DNA of 64,000 nucleotides, from assembly GCA_028551475.1 (NCBI GenBank), contig CM052356.1, positions 1,808,001 through 1,872,000 of the forward strand, given 5' to 3'. Under the pieces are notes generated by a model, which did not search any database, was not told where the DNA came from, and was given only the letters and a program-made list of their open reading frames with translations. Positions 1 through 10,690 of the stretch are shown here, piece by piece (position 1 is the first letter of the stretch; every line of letters starts with the position of its first letter). Position numbers and translations under genes: made by a program. The stretch comes from Casuarina equisetifolia. Lineage: Eukaryota; Streptophyta; Magnoliopsida; Fagales; Casuarinaceae.

Positions 1-2277
1 CAAAGGCTTTGCTTAATCAACACAAGCCACCCATGGAAACAATAATGCTACTTATTGAGGTGTTGAACAAAACCATAACGCAATCAAACCTCACAGCAAC
101 TTACAATGCTAAATATGCAACAAAAGAGGCCATTGAGCATTATTGTGGTTCAAGAGATTTGATCGTAGTTTTTAGTATGATGACATTCCTAAAGCCCTGA
201 TGACACTACATATTACAAAACCAAATGAGGATGTTTGGGTGGCTAATTCCGAGGTTAATGCACACATTGTTGGTGATAAATGTAAATTTCATGATTCCCT
301 TCCTTAGGCACTAATAATATACATGTAGGAAATGGAGATAAGATCCCTATCACACATATTGGTCAGAAAACACTAAATAATGAGCTAATACCTTTAAAAG
401 ATGTCTTAGTAACCCCAAAAATAACAACAGATCTACTATTAGTATCACATCTCACCAATGGCTATCCATGTTTTGTTGAATTTGATAAGAATTGTTGTAT
501 AAGTAATGACGTTTGGACCAAAAGGCCGTTCCTATGGGGCCTTAAGAAAAGGAAATTATATGTGTTGCTTGGATTTTCAAACAGACTCCCTTTTTCCATA
601 AGGCAACAAATAGTAGATGAGGGCACGTGGCACAAAAGACTTAAGCATTATGGACCAGGTGTTATAGAGATTTTGGTTAAGAAACAATTATTGAAAATGA
701 AAATGAAAATGCTTGATAATTTATTTTTTTCAAGCCATCTAGTCAATAAAACTCAATAGTTTCCATTTTGTCCATCTCCAAATAAATGTAGTCTTTCATT
801 ATAAAGGATACATTGTGATGTTTGAGGACTTGCATCTATCTTGGGTCATTACCAAGAAAATGTAGGAAAAACGAATGAGAATGTCAATTAGGGTTGGAAC
901 ATTATAGGCCTCCTTGAAATTTCTTTACTATTGTCCTTTGTTTATTTTGCTTTTTAGCAAAATTTTAATTGTAATGTTTTTCCTTCAACAAGAACTATGC
1001 ACTTGTGCTAGTCTTTGATATCTTAAAATGTCTAGCACTTCTTTCTTGGATTTGTGTCTTTAAAGGTTAAGTTCTATGTTGTGCCCATGTATTCTTTAAA
1101 CAAGTGTGGCTTATGGGCCTACTTGCCTTCTTAACATAAATGGCCAGCATTCCAAAACAAAAAAAGGGAGCTTGCATCTATGAGTTCTTTTTAGGGATTT
1201 TGGTACTAGGTAATTTTCATTGATGAATATACAATATTTAGCTGGTTCTATCCATTCAAATATAATTTTGATGTGCACCGAAAAGCTACTTGAACATTAA
1301 ATCAAGTTATTCTAGTCTAATAATGGACGGGAGTTGATGAGTATTGAATTTGCCACTTATTTAAGGGATAATGGGATTTTTCATAGGTTTTCACACCCAA
1401 ACACTTATTAACAAAATGACCTTGCTCAAAGAAAGTATAGGCATATTGTAGAGCTTGGAAAAGCAATGTTAAATTAAGCAAGTGTGTCTAGTAAGTAATG
1501 GGTGGACATGAAAGTGGTTTCATATCATGTGGTCTTTGATGAAACCACTTTCCTTTTAGTGAATCGGTAAAGAATACATCCTATTGTGATTCTATGTTAT
1601 CTACCATGCACTTATGCTTCCCAACCGCCCAATCTTCAACTACTTGTTCCTCATGAGGAAGAAACATCTCAGCCATAGCAAGATGAGGGTGTTCGAAGTG
1701 TGCGCTAACCAGGTGACATAGTTGAATCATATCAACTCCTTGAGGTGCAATATGTCTTCCCACAGTCATGTGTTCGTGTGATTGCTAATAGCCTTCCTAA
1801 CCGAGGTGATGAAAGACACACGCAGACCCTTCCATTAGCAACAACCAGAACGCATTCCATGATTACTAGAAGTCAAGAAAAAACTAATCCCAAATAAACC
1901 CTCACAGCTTATTCAAGCCCCCCACAGGAACTCACTTTAGTTAAAGAAGCTTTAGCAGACTCTAGATGGAGGAGAGTAATCAAGAAAGAAATAGGAGCTT
2001 TGACTTGAAATCAAATTGGAGTTTAGGCCCAAAGATCGCACAATGAATATTGTTGAGTGCAAATAGGTTTTTAAAACAAAATTGGGGCTTGACGGATCTA
2101 TTGACAGATTAAATGCAAGATTGGTAGTGCAAGGTTTTCATCAAGAGGTAGGAGTAGACTACTTAAAAACTTTTAACCTTGTTATTTGGCAAACCACTAT
2201 TTGTCTTGTACTCACAATTGCAGCTATCTGTGATTGGGTTCCTCAACAATATGACATTAGTTATGCTTTCCTTCACA
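1..2277 (+). mobile_element. Ty1/copia retrotransposon fragment, degenerate
   Basis: This is a decayed copia polyprotein running left to right. At about 230-300 the frame reads WVANSEVNAHIVG, the region around the copia protease/gag-pre-integrase (family form WVADSGA-SHI). At 625-690 WHKRLKHYGPGVIEIL matches the WH-RLGH start of the pre-integrase domain. At 1930-2275 the frame reads SRWRRVIKKEIGALT and then, after small breaks, DGSIDRLNARLVVQGFHQ and DISYAFLHN, the N-terminal half of copia reverse transcriptase. Stops and frameshifts interrupt it, and the catalytic YVDD part is missing. It ends abruptly near 2277, where reductase upstream sequence begins. The stretch 760-1560 gave no recognisable protein and may hold a further insertion or LTR remnant. 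Not functional. Confidence 0.8.
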
Positions 2278-2935
2278 ATGCAGGCCCACAATATTATCAA
2301 AGCTCAAGCTCAATCTATTCCAATGCTTTCAACAATATCATTACTACCTTAACATGATTTTAGGCTGCCATACAACACTTTAACCTTACACGTAGTCAAA
2401 GAAAGGATAGAAAACCCTGGTGTCTAATTTAATAAAAGCATGTTGCCGAAGAAGAACCATAGAGCAAGCAACACGCTTCTTAATTTGTCCAACTCCACCC
2501 AAAACGTGTTTTTCCCATTTGGAAGCATTTATAGGAGAATCATGATAAGATCACTTCTCTTTTTAAAAAGGATTGGTTGGCTACCAAGGACCATTAGGAC
2601 ATAATTTATTCTCTCTCCGTGTAACAAGTTTATCTATTCTGCTTGGTCCTAACGTCAAAAACAATGGATGCTGCAGATGATATAGATTAAACAAAAGCCT
2701 CACTCTTAAATTAACATGGAATTCGATTCCCCATGTGTGGAAATAGAAGCCTTTATTAATATGTTCGTCTTTGTGTATCAAACAATAGCAGGTCACAATA
2801 TCAAGAAATACGAAAATGGAACTTTCAAATTGGTCCTCAGGCTGCCACAAAAGTTGCTATCGTATATAGTAATCGAAGTTAATAATGATAATATTTTTAA
2901 TCATAAAGGATTCAATATGAAAAGATAGACAACAA
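2278..2935 (-). repeat. Orphan upstream region of a lost reductase copy
   Basis: This block closely matches the 5' upstream regions of reductase copies A (5260-6120), D (53590-54480) and orphan exon E (50580-51430). They share the stretch around gttatcaaagctcaagctca and a later block with tctattctgcttggtccta. Here the expected first exon would lie below 2278, but copia sequence takes its place. The upper end meets the 3' flank of copy A, as expected for head-to-tail tandem copies. It is probably a promoter without a gene. Confidence 0.75.
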
Positions 2936-3053
2936 CAGAGATGGTTGCATCGCTTCACAATCTGTTCTTTCTACCTTCGTTGGTGACATAGAATAGACAG
3001 AATAGTAAAAATTTACAAGCTTATTTTACAATTCTCCAGGAACTAAGAATTGA

Positions 3054-5236
3054 TTAAACCAGAGCTTCTAATCTCCTACCGCATTCCACACTGTCCTCCA
3101 ATACCTTGTGCTCATCGTATAAATAATCGAAGCCCAGCTTTGTCAACTTTGTGAGATCACATTTAATTGCTTCTTCTGGTACTTCCAAGGATCTGAAATG
3201 ATATTAACGTCATGGCCAGAGAGAGAAGCCTTGTGAGATCACATTTTCTTGAAAAACAAACTGGTTTGGCAGTCAGAATTCAGATAAAGGTCTTACTCTT
3301 TAAGTATCTTGTATTCTGGAAACTTCTCTCCAAAGTAAATGGCAATTTCTCTTATGGTTAGACTGGTAGCAGCACAAAGGAATCTTCCGCTCATAGATGG
3401 TCTTTCCATGCAGAAGATATGTGCTCGACAAACGTCTTCAATATGTAGAAGAAAAATGGAACCCCAAAGCTCTTGCAAAAGCTTTAATGAAGTAAACAAA
3501 GGCAAATTGCCTGTGAACAGTGATAAAAACATGCCCACAGAAGTTGGTATATATGGAAGGAGAGTTTCTCCTCCCACTAGGCCACAAGGAAGTGTTACAA
3601 CTTCGAGTTTGCCATTATCAATTTCATTATATTTCAGCACTTCTTTCTCTGCCAAGGTCTTTGATTTAGTGTATCCCTACCAAGCACCAAATAAAAAATA
3701 TAAAGAAAAAATTAATGGTTCCTAGATTTCCAGAAAGAAAGTTTTTTTAGGGTGGAAATATTTTTTAATCATCAAGCAGAAGTAACAAAGCAAATCATAA
3801 CAAAATGAGTCTTTAGAAAATTATAAGATAGGAGTGTAACTGCATACCTTAGTATATGTTTTTAAGAAAGGGGAACATCCTCCTATATAAAGGGAATATC
3901 AAACTAAGATATTGACAATGTAAGAGATATAATTTTTGATGTGTTCATTTGCAATGAGTGCATTGGGTAAGCACGGAAAATATCCAATTTACAAGTAATG
4001 AACTCAAATATCATGTCAAAAAAATTATTCTCTTCCTTAAAATAGGTCATTAAAAGAGAAGAATATCCTTATCTATATTCATGTCAAGATATAGTGTATA
4101 TTCATTTCCTTCCTTACTATGGATTTTTAAAAAATGAGATCATTTTCACATATTAGAAAAATACTAAACCAAGATGTGACATACAACTTATTGTGCTAAT
4201 ATTTTACTAAGGGTGTTCTTTCTTAACGATCGGTTTTAAGGGGAGAATAAATCTTTTTAACTTGAAATAAAAGCTCAAGTTTGAGTGTGACATTCAATCA
4301 CTTATAACAATATGCATAGACTTTATAATTTTCTCACATTCAAAATGATGAAACACATTGGAACAATAATTAGATAAAATTATTAATATTTTGGTCTAAT
4401 ATCCTTATAATTCAAGATATTCTCCTTGCTTAATGACCAATTTTAAGAGAGTAAGCGAACCTTTTCCAACATCGAGAGGAAGGGGCTTTTCAAAATACCA
4501 TCAGGAATTACCTGCGTCTGATCTGTGCCATTAGTGAAGGAGACACCCAGAGGTGTCACACAGGATTCATCAAAGCTAGACTTCAAACCTGCTCCGTCTC
4601 CTGTCAATGGCGACGATGACACCATAGATGCAGTGTAGATGAGTCGCTTAACTGTTTGTGAGCGGATGCAGATATCAGCAATGGTCCTAACCGCTGCGAC
4701 AGCAGCTTCAGTTGTATCCTTGTACTGTATTTCACATAATCATAGCTCTAATTAATTGGCAAAATTCTTCGAAGTTTACAGGTAAGCTGAGTAAGGAATT
4801 TAGGAAAAATACAGACCTCGGAGCTTTGGGTGTTATGCTGCAACGGGGTGGCCACATGAAACACATACTCGCAGCCTGTAATTGCAGGTCCGAATTCAAT
4901 GGGATTGTAAATATCAGCTTGGAAGAGCACCAATCTGTCTTCTGCGTTAGGCAAGGACTTTAGGAGATCTACCTTGGATGTGTCCCCTGCGGTTGAAGTT
5001 CACATGTAAGGACTTTAGGAGATCCCTAGACTTGCGTCCAGAAGAGAAGTCTAATACAAGAACATATGGAGCTACAAGCATACTCCTAAACTCAACAGAA
5101 GAGAGAGAGAGAGACCTAAGTTCCTCAGCGTAGCATTGACGATACAGCCTTTCTCCAGAAGCCTTTTGATAAGCCAGGAAGCTATATATCCCGAACCTCC
5201 AGTTACGCAGACTCTACAGCCACTGTTCTCTTCCAT
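3054..5236 (-). CDS. DFR/ANR-like NADPH-dependent reductase (extended SDR), copy A
   Basis: Five exons: 5116-5236, 4817-4986, 4512-4724, 3297-3676 and 3054-3192. All introns have GT..AG borders and the joined frame is open for 340 codons, the usual length of dihydroflavonol/anthocyanidin/vestitone reductase-type SDRs. Visible motifs: the Rossmann nucleotide site TGGSGYIA at residues 12-19, a basic Arg at 38 in ATLRN (fits NADPH), the catalytic Ser near 130 (YTAS), and Tyr170/Lys174 in YTKSKTLAE. The conserved EDVCRAHI comes after that. The five-exon pattern is close to that of ANR/DFR genes. The segment after the catalytic Ser does not resemble true DFR, so the substrate cannot be named. It is probably a cytosolic reductase of a flavonoid, other phenolic or similar carbonyl compound. 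A TATA-like box lies about 100 bases upstream. It is a close paralogue of copy D and more distant from B. Confidence 0.9.
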
Positions 5237-6560
5237 GTTAGGACTGTGTTTTTCTTTACTATGCGGGCCAAAGACGTTATCAAAGCTCAAGCTCAATCTA
5301 TTTTTATGTTTTCAACAATGTCACCGCAGCTTTTATATGATTTTAGGCCGGCATACAACACTTTAACCTTTCCCCGTAGACGAAGAAAGGAAAGAAGACC
5401 CTGGTGCCTAATTTAATAAAAGCAGGTTGCCGACGAAGAGCGATACGGCAAGCAAAACACTTCTTAATTTGACCAACTCTACTGGAAATGCGTTTTTCAG
5501 TCAAAGTGAATAGAAGACAACCAGAAATCAGGGGCAGCATGCAGCCGTCTATACTGCCCTATCAGCCACCTGCACGACTCCTACCGCTTTTCAGTACACG
5601 CCAAGCCACAACTGCATTTACTACACACGACCCACGTGTACAGCGCAGAACGTGTTCGTCTTTTTCGATCAGATCTGCTAACAGCTAGGATTGCAGTCCT
5701 GACTTGGAAAGAAAATACCTTCCTCTGACATTTAATGCTTGACTTTTATAAATACAGCAGATAGTTGGCCTGCGATTATGATTTTTAAATTCCTTTAGAC
5801 ATATTTGTCTTAGTTTAATGATTTCTGTTTCTTTATAAAATTCATGACTTTCTCATTTGAAAGCATTTGGAAGAATTGGATTGCCACCGAGGACCATGAG
5901 GACGTAATTTACTTTCTCTCCTTGTGACAGTTTTATCTATTCTGCTTGGTCCTAACATTAAAAACAATGGAATCTGCAGATGATATAGATTAAACAAAAG
6001 CCTTATTGTTAAAATAAACCTGGAATCCCGATCCCCCATGTGTGGAAGTAGATGCCTTCAATAATATATTCGTATATGTGTATAAAACAATAGCGGGCTA
6101 CATTACCAGGTAAAATGAAAATGGTACTTTAAAATTGGTCTTGAGCTGCATGCAGCAGTTTTCGCCTATGTGCTTGTCTGTGAAAGTGAAGCTCCCCACA
6201 CGATTATGCATTAGATGTGCTTTTAAATTTTGAACAGAAGCTAGACTTCCAAAGTATTCTAAAGAAGGAAGTCCTTCTTCCAAGCAAAAGAAACGAAAAG
6301 TGTTTCTGTCTGCATTATAAAACTTGGAAAAGTTGCAGAAATGATGAATTTTGTGGACAGGTGACTTGTGTAGTGATGAACAGATGTTGATCACTGAGCC
6401 AGGGGGGCTTTTGAGCCAAGGTGGATGCTTGCATGAGGGTCTTAGTGCGTGACAGACAGCAGCGCCGTGGATGGCCTGACTTCTTTCATTTCCTGTAAGA
6501 AAAGGAAAGGAGAGGGAGAAAGCCAGAGTGAGCTGTGTTCTGTATATTAGATATGTCAAT
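5237..6560 (-). other. 5' flank of reductase copy A, shared with other copies
   Basis: There is no convincing gene here. The sequence is a paralogue of the upstream regions at 2278-2935, 50553-51430 and 53564-55180. It holds the shared block around 5870-6110 and another at 6140-6500 (GA-rich, with gagccaaggtggatgcttgc). The 153-codon minus-strand frame at 6098-6559 lies inside this block. It is not kept in length or frame in the paralogous copies, so I do not call it a gene. Confidence 0.6.
5331..5339 (-). promoter_or_regulatory. TATA-like box of reductase copy A
   Basis: On the minus strand this reads CATATAAAA, about 95-105 bases before the ATG at 5236. Copy D has the stronger form TATATAAAAG at the equivalent place, which supports a conserved core promoter. 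Confidence 0.5.
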
Positions 6561-7935
6561 GTACATTACAAAGACTATATTTATAGAAAGTTTAACGTAA
6601 TTTATGTAAGGAAGATAAAATATGTACAATAACTACAAGATTTTGAGCCTAGTTCTTGGACACAGTTACGGCAAGGTAGTAGGTGTACATTAACATTTCT
6701 CTCTCCATGGGTTTGCTTCTCCTGCCATAGAAGTAACAGTCTAGGACAAACAATCTAATTATTGTTTTTTTTTAAAATATAGTATAAATTACATTTCATT
6801 TTGTAACAAAACAAAGTAACGGTACTCGGCCTTGCTTGATTTTGATTTTATCTGGATTTCTTTTTTGCAGGACAGAGAACGTTTCTGAGAGACATCTTCG
6901 AGTAAAACTGACAGCGAAAACTTAGCAAAAAATGAATAAAAATAAAATCTCTGAAAAAATCCGGGTTTGATCTTTCTGATTCTGAATATAATCCTGGTGT
7001 TGAGAATATTTAATCTTAAGAAAACTATCGTCGTGTTACATGAATCTATGTCTCTGTTCAATCCAATTTGCTCATTTGAATTTGATTAATTGTGAATGCA
7101 CGTCAGGCTGAGAAAATATTTCATTATTTCAGTGCACTGATTTGAATGTTGAAAGCTATCAACTTTAAATCATCGTATTGAGCTTGATTTGAGAACATTG
7201 GACAAAACCCCAACTTTGTTGATTTGAGGGTTTTCTTACCAGCACAGTTAATACGCTTTAATTTATCTTCTTGTGCTAATTTGGTTGATGATTGAGAGTC
7301 TATGTACTGGATTTTTGATGAAAGTATGCTGTCACATTCTATAGACATTTGTTGCTGCACACAGCTTGAACCATAAACATATGATCCGAGTCGATTTGAT
7401 TATTATTGTAAACATATGTGATTTGATGGTTAATTGTGCAGTGAGATATTATTGATAAACTTCGCTGGCTACCAAACTCTGTATCTTTTATGGCTTGTTC
7501 AAGCTGGATTGTATATAAATTTTAAATCATTTCTATCTAGCTCATAATAAAGGAAAATTAATTGAAAATATGCTTCTTTAACATCTCCCATGTGCACGTC
7601 ACTCAAATATATCTTGTAAAGATAAAAACTGTTTGAATTAGCTGTGTGGCACATGTAATGATTTCAGATGCGTATTCTTGGTATATTGTACATCCCTTAG
7701 GTTGTAAGACTCGAGGTGAGTCTCTCTCGTTCTTTCTACTTCTTGTCTCTCATACATTTTATTCATCATATGCATTTGTAAAACAAAAAATAAAAATAAA
7801 AAATAAAAACAAAAAGAGATGAAAAAGTAACAAATTCCTGAACTAATTCAAACCGCCTTTACTTTGTCACAATTTGGATAATTCTCAATAGAAAATATTT
7901 TTTGATTAATCTCAATAAGAACATTGAAGGAAGTA
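6561..7935. other. Intergenic, no gene seen
   Basis: AT-rich sequence with only short open frames that resemble nothing I recognise. It has no LTR ends or RNA gene that I can support. Confidence 0.5.
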
Positions 7936-7939
7936 AGAT

Positions 7940-8575
7940 AACAAAGTTTTCGATAATTCCAAGATCCTTAGACAATATTAGAAAAAATATTAATGACTAC
8001 TAAAACCTTTTTAAGAAATGACTTACTAATCAAAGCTAATTACATTAAGAAACTACTTAAATTCTAAATAATAAAATTACTTGAATACTCTTGTTTTCTA
8101 GATTTCTAGATTTTTAGATCTCTATGAAGGGTGGTCCAAATCTCCTATAGCCTCAATTAGTTAGTTGTCTGGCACAAACCAATGGCTCTTCCCAATCGAC
8201 CTCCTTGATGATAACAAAACTATAAGATTAATTCTAAAAATAATAGCTTCCACCAATGGTGGTGGCCAGCATTGCTGGTGGGTCAAAGTGGCTTTGGCTG
8301 CTACCAGTTTTACTATTTCTACTCTCCTCTAGCGACAGCTCCTTTACTTGTTCAAGTGATGGCTCCTCCACTTTTTCAATAAATATATTGAGGGAACTAA
8401 GAAAAAAAAAGTCTTCAATAATTCCAAAATCTTTAGACAATACTAGAAAAAACTACTAATGACTACTAAAACCTTCTTTAGGAATGACTTACTAATCAAA
8501 GCTAATTATACTAATAAACTACTTAAATTCTAAATGATAAAACTACTTGACTACTCTTGATTCTAAATTTTTGCA
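7940..8575. repeat. Pair of about 170-bp direct repeats flanking about 290 bp
   Basis: The stretch 7940-8112 recurs, diverged, at 8405-8575. Both contain ttagacaata followed by gactactaaaacc and gacttactaatcaaagctaa. The 290 bases between them hold the short frames at 8234-8459, which look like nothing known. The layout of short direct repeats around a short spacer could be a TRIM-like element or a plain tandem duplication. I could not find a clear TG..CA border or primer-binding site. Confidence 0.55.
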
Positions 8576-9849
8576 TACCTTATATTTAACTCCTATTTCT
8601 TTTCTATAGAGCTTCATTATCTATCTTTTTGAGTCCAATTACAATTCCACTTCTATCTTCTAGAATTTTCTTGTATTTTTTTTTTCTTCTAAAGAATTTA
8701 TCTTGTCTTGAATCTTTTAAAAGTTTTAATTTATCCTAAACCTTTAAGAATTTTATTCAATTTTTATCTTTTTAAAATTCAATTATATTTTTCTCTTTTT
8801 AAATTTCACATCTTATAAGTGGATGGATCATGACATACCCTTCAATGACTGTCTTCCCAGTAACCGTGTTTCTGAGTAGCCCGCCTTCTCACAACTGCAT
8901 TTGTCCCTGCATACTTCTGAACCAAAAGAGGTACCAACACCACACGGGATTTCTTTATTGCCCGCTCATAAAGTGTGATATTTATGAAGTTTCTAAGTAA
9001 TAATAGAGTCTACGTGACCATGTGCAGCATGAATTCCTGTAAAGGAATAGATTTGGAAAAGGCAATAAAACTCCATGCCTCCATTCCGAAAGCTTAGGTA
9101 TGTACTGCTGCGATCTCTATGCTCAAGTTAAAGGTGCGATTTTTATGAAGTTTCTAGGCTTCCGTTAAAGCTTTAGAAACCCACTCCTACCTACCTAAAG
9201 TAATTAAAGTAATAAATTTTACAAGTTTTATAGGTCTAGAAAGCCTACTCCGACCCACCTAGTAAATATTAAGCCTCATATAGAAATATAATTACATAAA
9301 CTTTACAAAAAGATAAATCTTTTTACTTGAAGTTTTGAGGTTTTAAGTTAGAATAAGTTATTTTTAGTAATTTTAATATAGTATCAAAGTTCAAAATTAA
9401 GTGTAACAACTCTTCATTCATGAATGAAGATTTTTGTGAAAAATGTTTCCTTACACTTGAGGTGAAAAGGCCTCTTAAGTCTCTTATGAAAATATAATAG
9501 TTTAAAAGAACAATTTATAAAAAGATAAGTTCATTTATGCATAATTGTTAAGGTTTCAGTTTGTCTATGAGTTATTTTTTGTAATTTTAAATAATAAGAA
9601 TAAAATGCCTTTGCTTTATATTTAAATGGTTTTTGAAAAAAGATTAAATAGGATAAATTTTTTGTCAAATATTACAAGTGTCCTCATTGTCAATATAGCC
9701 TTCAAGTTTTGTCAATAAAGATGTCTTCTCATGAATTTAGTCTATAACATTATATTAGAAATTTCATCCTCTCTAAGATTTATCATACACATGAAAACCC
9801 ATAAGGTTACAATTACAATTCTTCCTTATATTTACTAGGAAACACATTA
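8576..9849. other. Intergenic, with UGT 3'-flank remnant
   Basis: No gene. The stretch 9025-9110 (ccatgcctccattccgaaag) resembles 29640-29750, the 3' flank of the intact UGT gene, so it was probably copied with the UGT pseudogene that follows. The bases between (about 9120-9790) look like an AT-rich insertion with short internal repeats (aaacccactcc / aagcctactcc). Confidence 0.45.
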
Positions 9850-10275
9850 GTCTTTATGACTTCCATATCTAAACCACTTCAACTAGCAATTTTGTTCACA
9901 ACCTTTCTAGGATTAAAGTCCTCAACTGCACCTTGTAGCTTTTTCATTTTACTGTTGAGTAACTTCCCTTGTTCCCCTTCAATTAGGCCTCTTGCATAGT
10001 TTGTTATATCCTGGTGTTCCACCATGTCCTTTTCATTCACCTTCACTCTTACCACAACCTTCAAATCATCAGCAAGTAGTACTGCATTCATCCTTCACTC
10101 TCTGGACAATGGTTATGCAATCAAGGGTACATCATTGATGATGCTCTCCAAACTCAAGTTCTAGCCATAGTGGGTTAAGTACCCCTTAATGGAAGCATGC
10201 TTTAGGATTTAGACCTAAGAAGCCTAGGATGGCACGACCAAGCCCATCCTTTGGTCCTTTGCAAGAACCTTTTAT
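9850..10275 (-). pseudogene. UGT72-like pseudogene 1, C-terminal part
   Basis: On the minus strand this matches the 3' third of the intact UGT gene (29938-30360). It shows MNAVLLADDLKVVVRVKVNE and ARGLIEGEQGKLL, and a degraded PSPG region around 10100-10270. Several stops and small changes break the frame, including in the terminal WKS region. The upper end stops in the middle of the gene where a gypsy element begins; the next part of the same pseudogene lies at 16012-16165. Confidence 0.8.
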
Positions 10276-10690
10276 CAAGATCCCAATCAACTACTCTTAG
10301 ATTTGAATACTAGAAGTACAAAGGGTGATTAACACCTCTATTAGGCTTGCTTCATTTCTTCTTCCAAACAATATTTATGCACAACATAACCAACGTAGTA
10401 GCAATAAACATTCATAACACACACACACACATAACTTTTGCATCAAGTGGACACAGTAATAAGGAAACAATAGCTATTTACTTAACCAAGGGTTTCCCAT
10501 TTTTCTCACTAAATAGTTTAAGGATTTCATGATGGATCTCCACCAATTTAAAAACCTATGGTCAATTACAATTCTACCCCCCTTACTCCCCAAGGTCAAA
10601 GTAGGGATACGTTAAATGGAATTGCTATGTTTTTTTCCCAAGCAACATTAGCTACTAAGGCTCCTTTCTATACAATAAGTATCTCCAACA
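10276..10690 (-). repeat. 3' LTR of the gypsy element
   Basis: It aligns with 15572-16011. Shared landmarks in order are tcaatt/actctta, acaaggg-aata-cac, a CA-rich stretch (cacacacac), tatttactcaacc and tctcactaaatag. Identity by eye is roughly 75%, so the insertion is old. The inner border is uncertain by tens of bases. Confidence 0.7.

Noticed and set aside
3339..3725. 128-codon plus-strand frame, with similar ones at 16895-17236 and 51864-52241
   Set aside because: These repeat because they are antisense to exon 4 of the three reductase copies; the minus strand carries YTKSK and EDVCRAHI.
6098..6559. 153-codon minus-strand frame above reductase copy A
   Set aside because: It lies in a shared non-coding upstream block, and paralogous blocks do not keep the frame.
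10347..10532. CA-rich stretch near 10420 and its partner near 15720 as a regulatory microsatellite
   Set aside because: Both lie at the same place in the two LTRs of the gypsy element, so it is part of the LTR.
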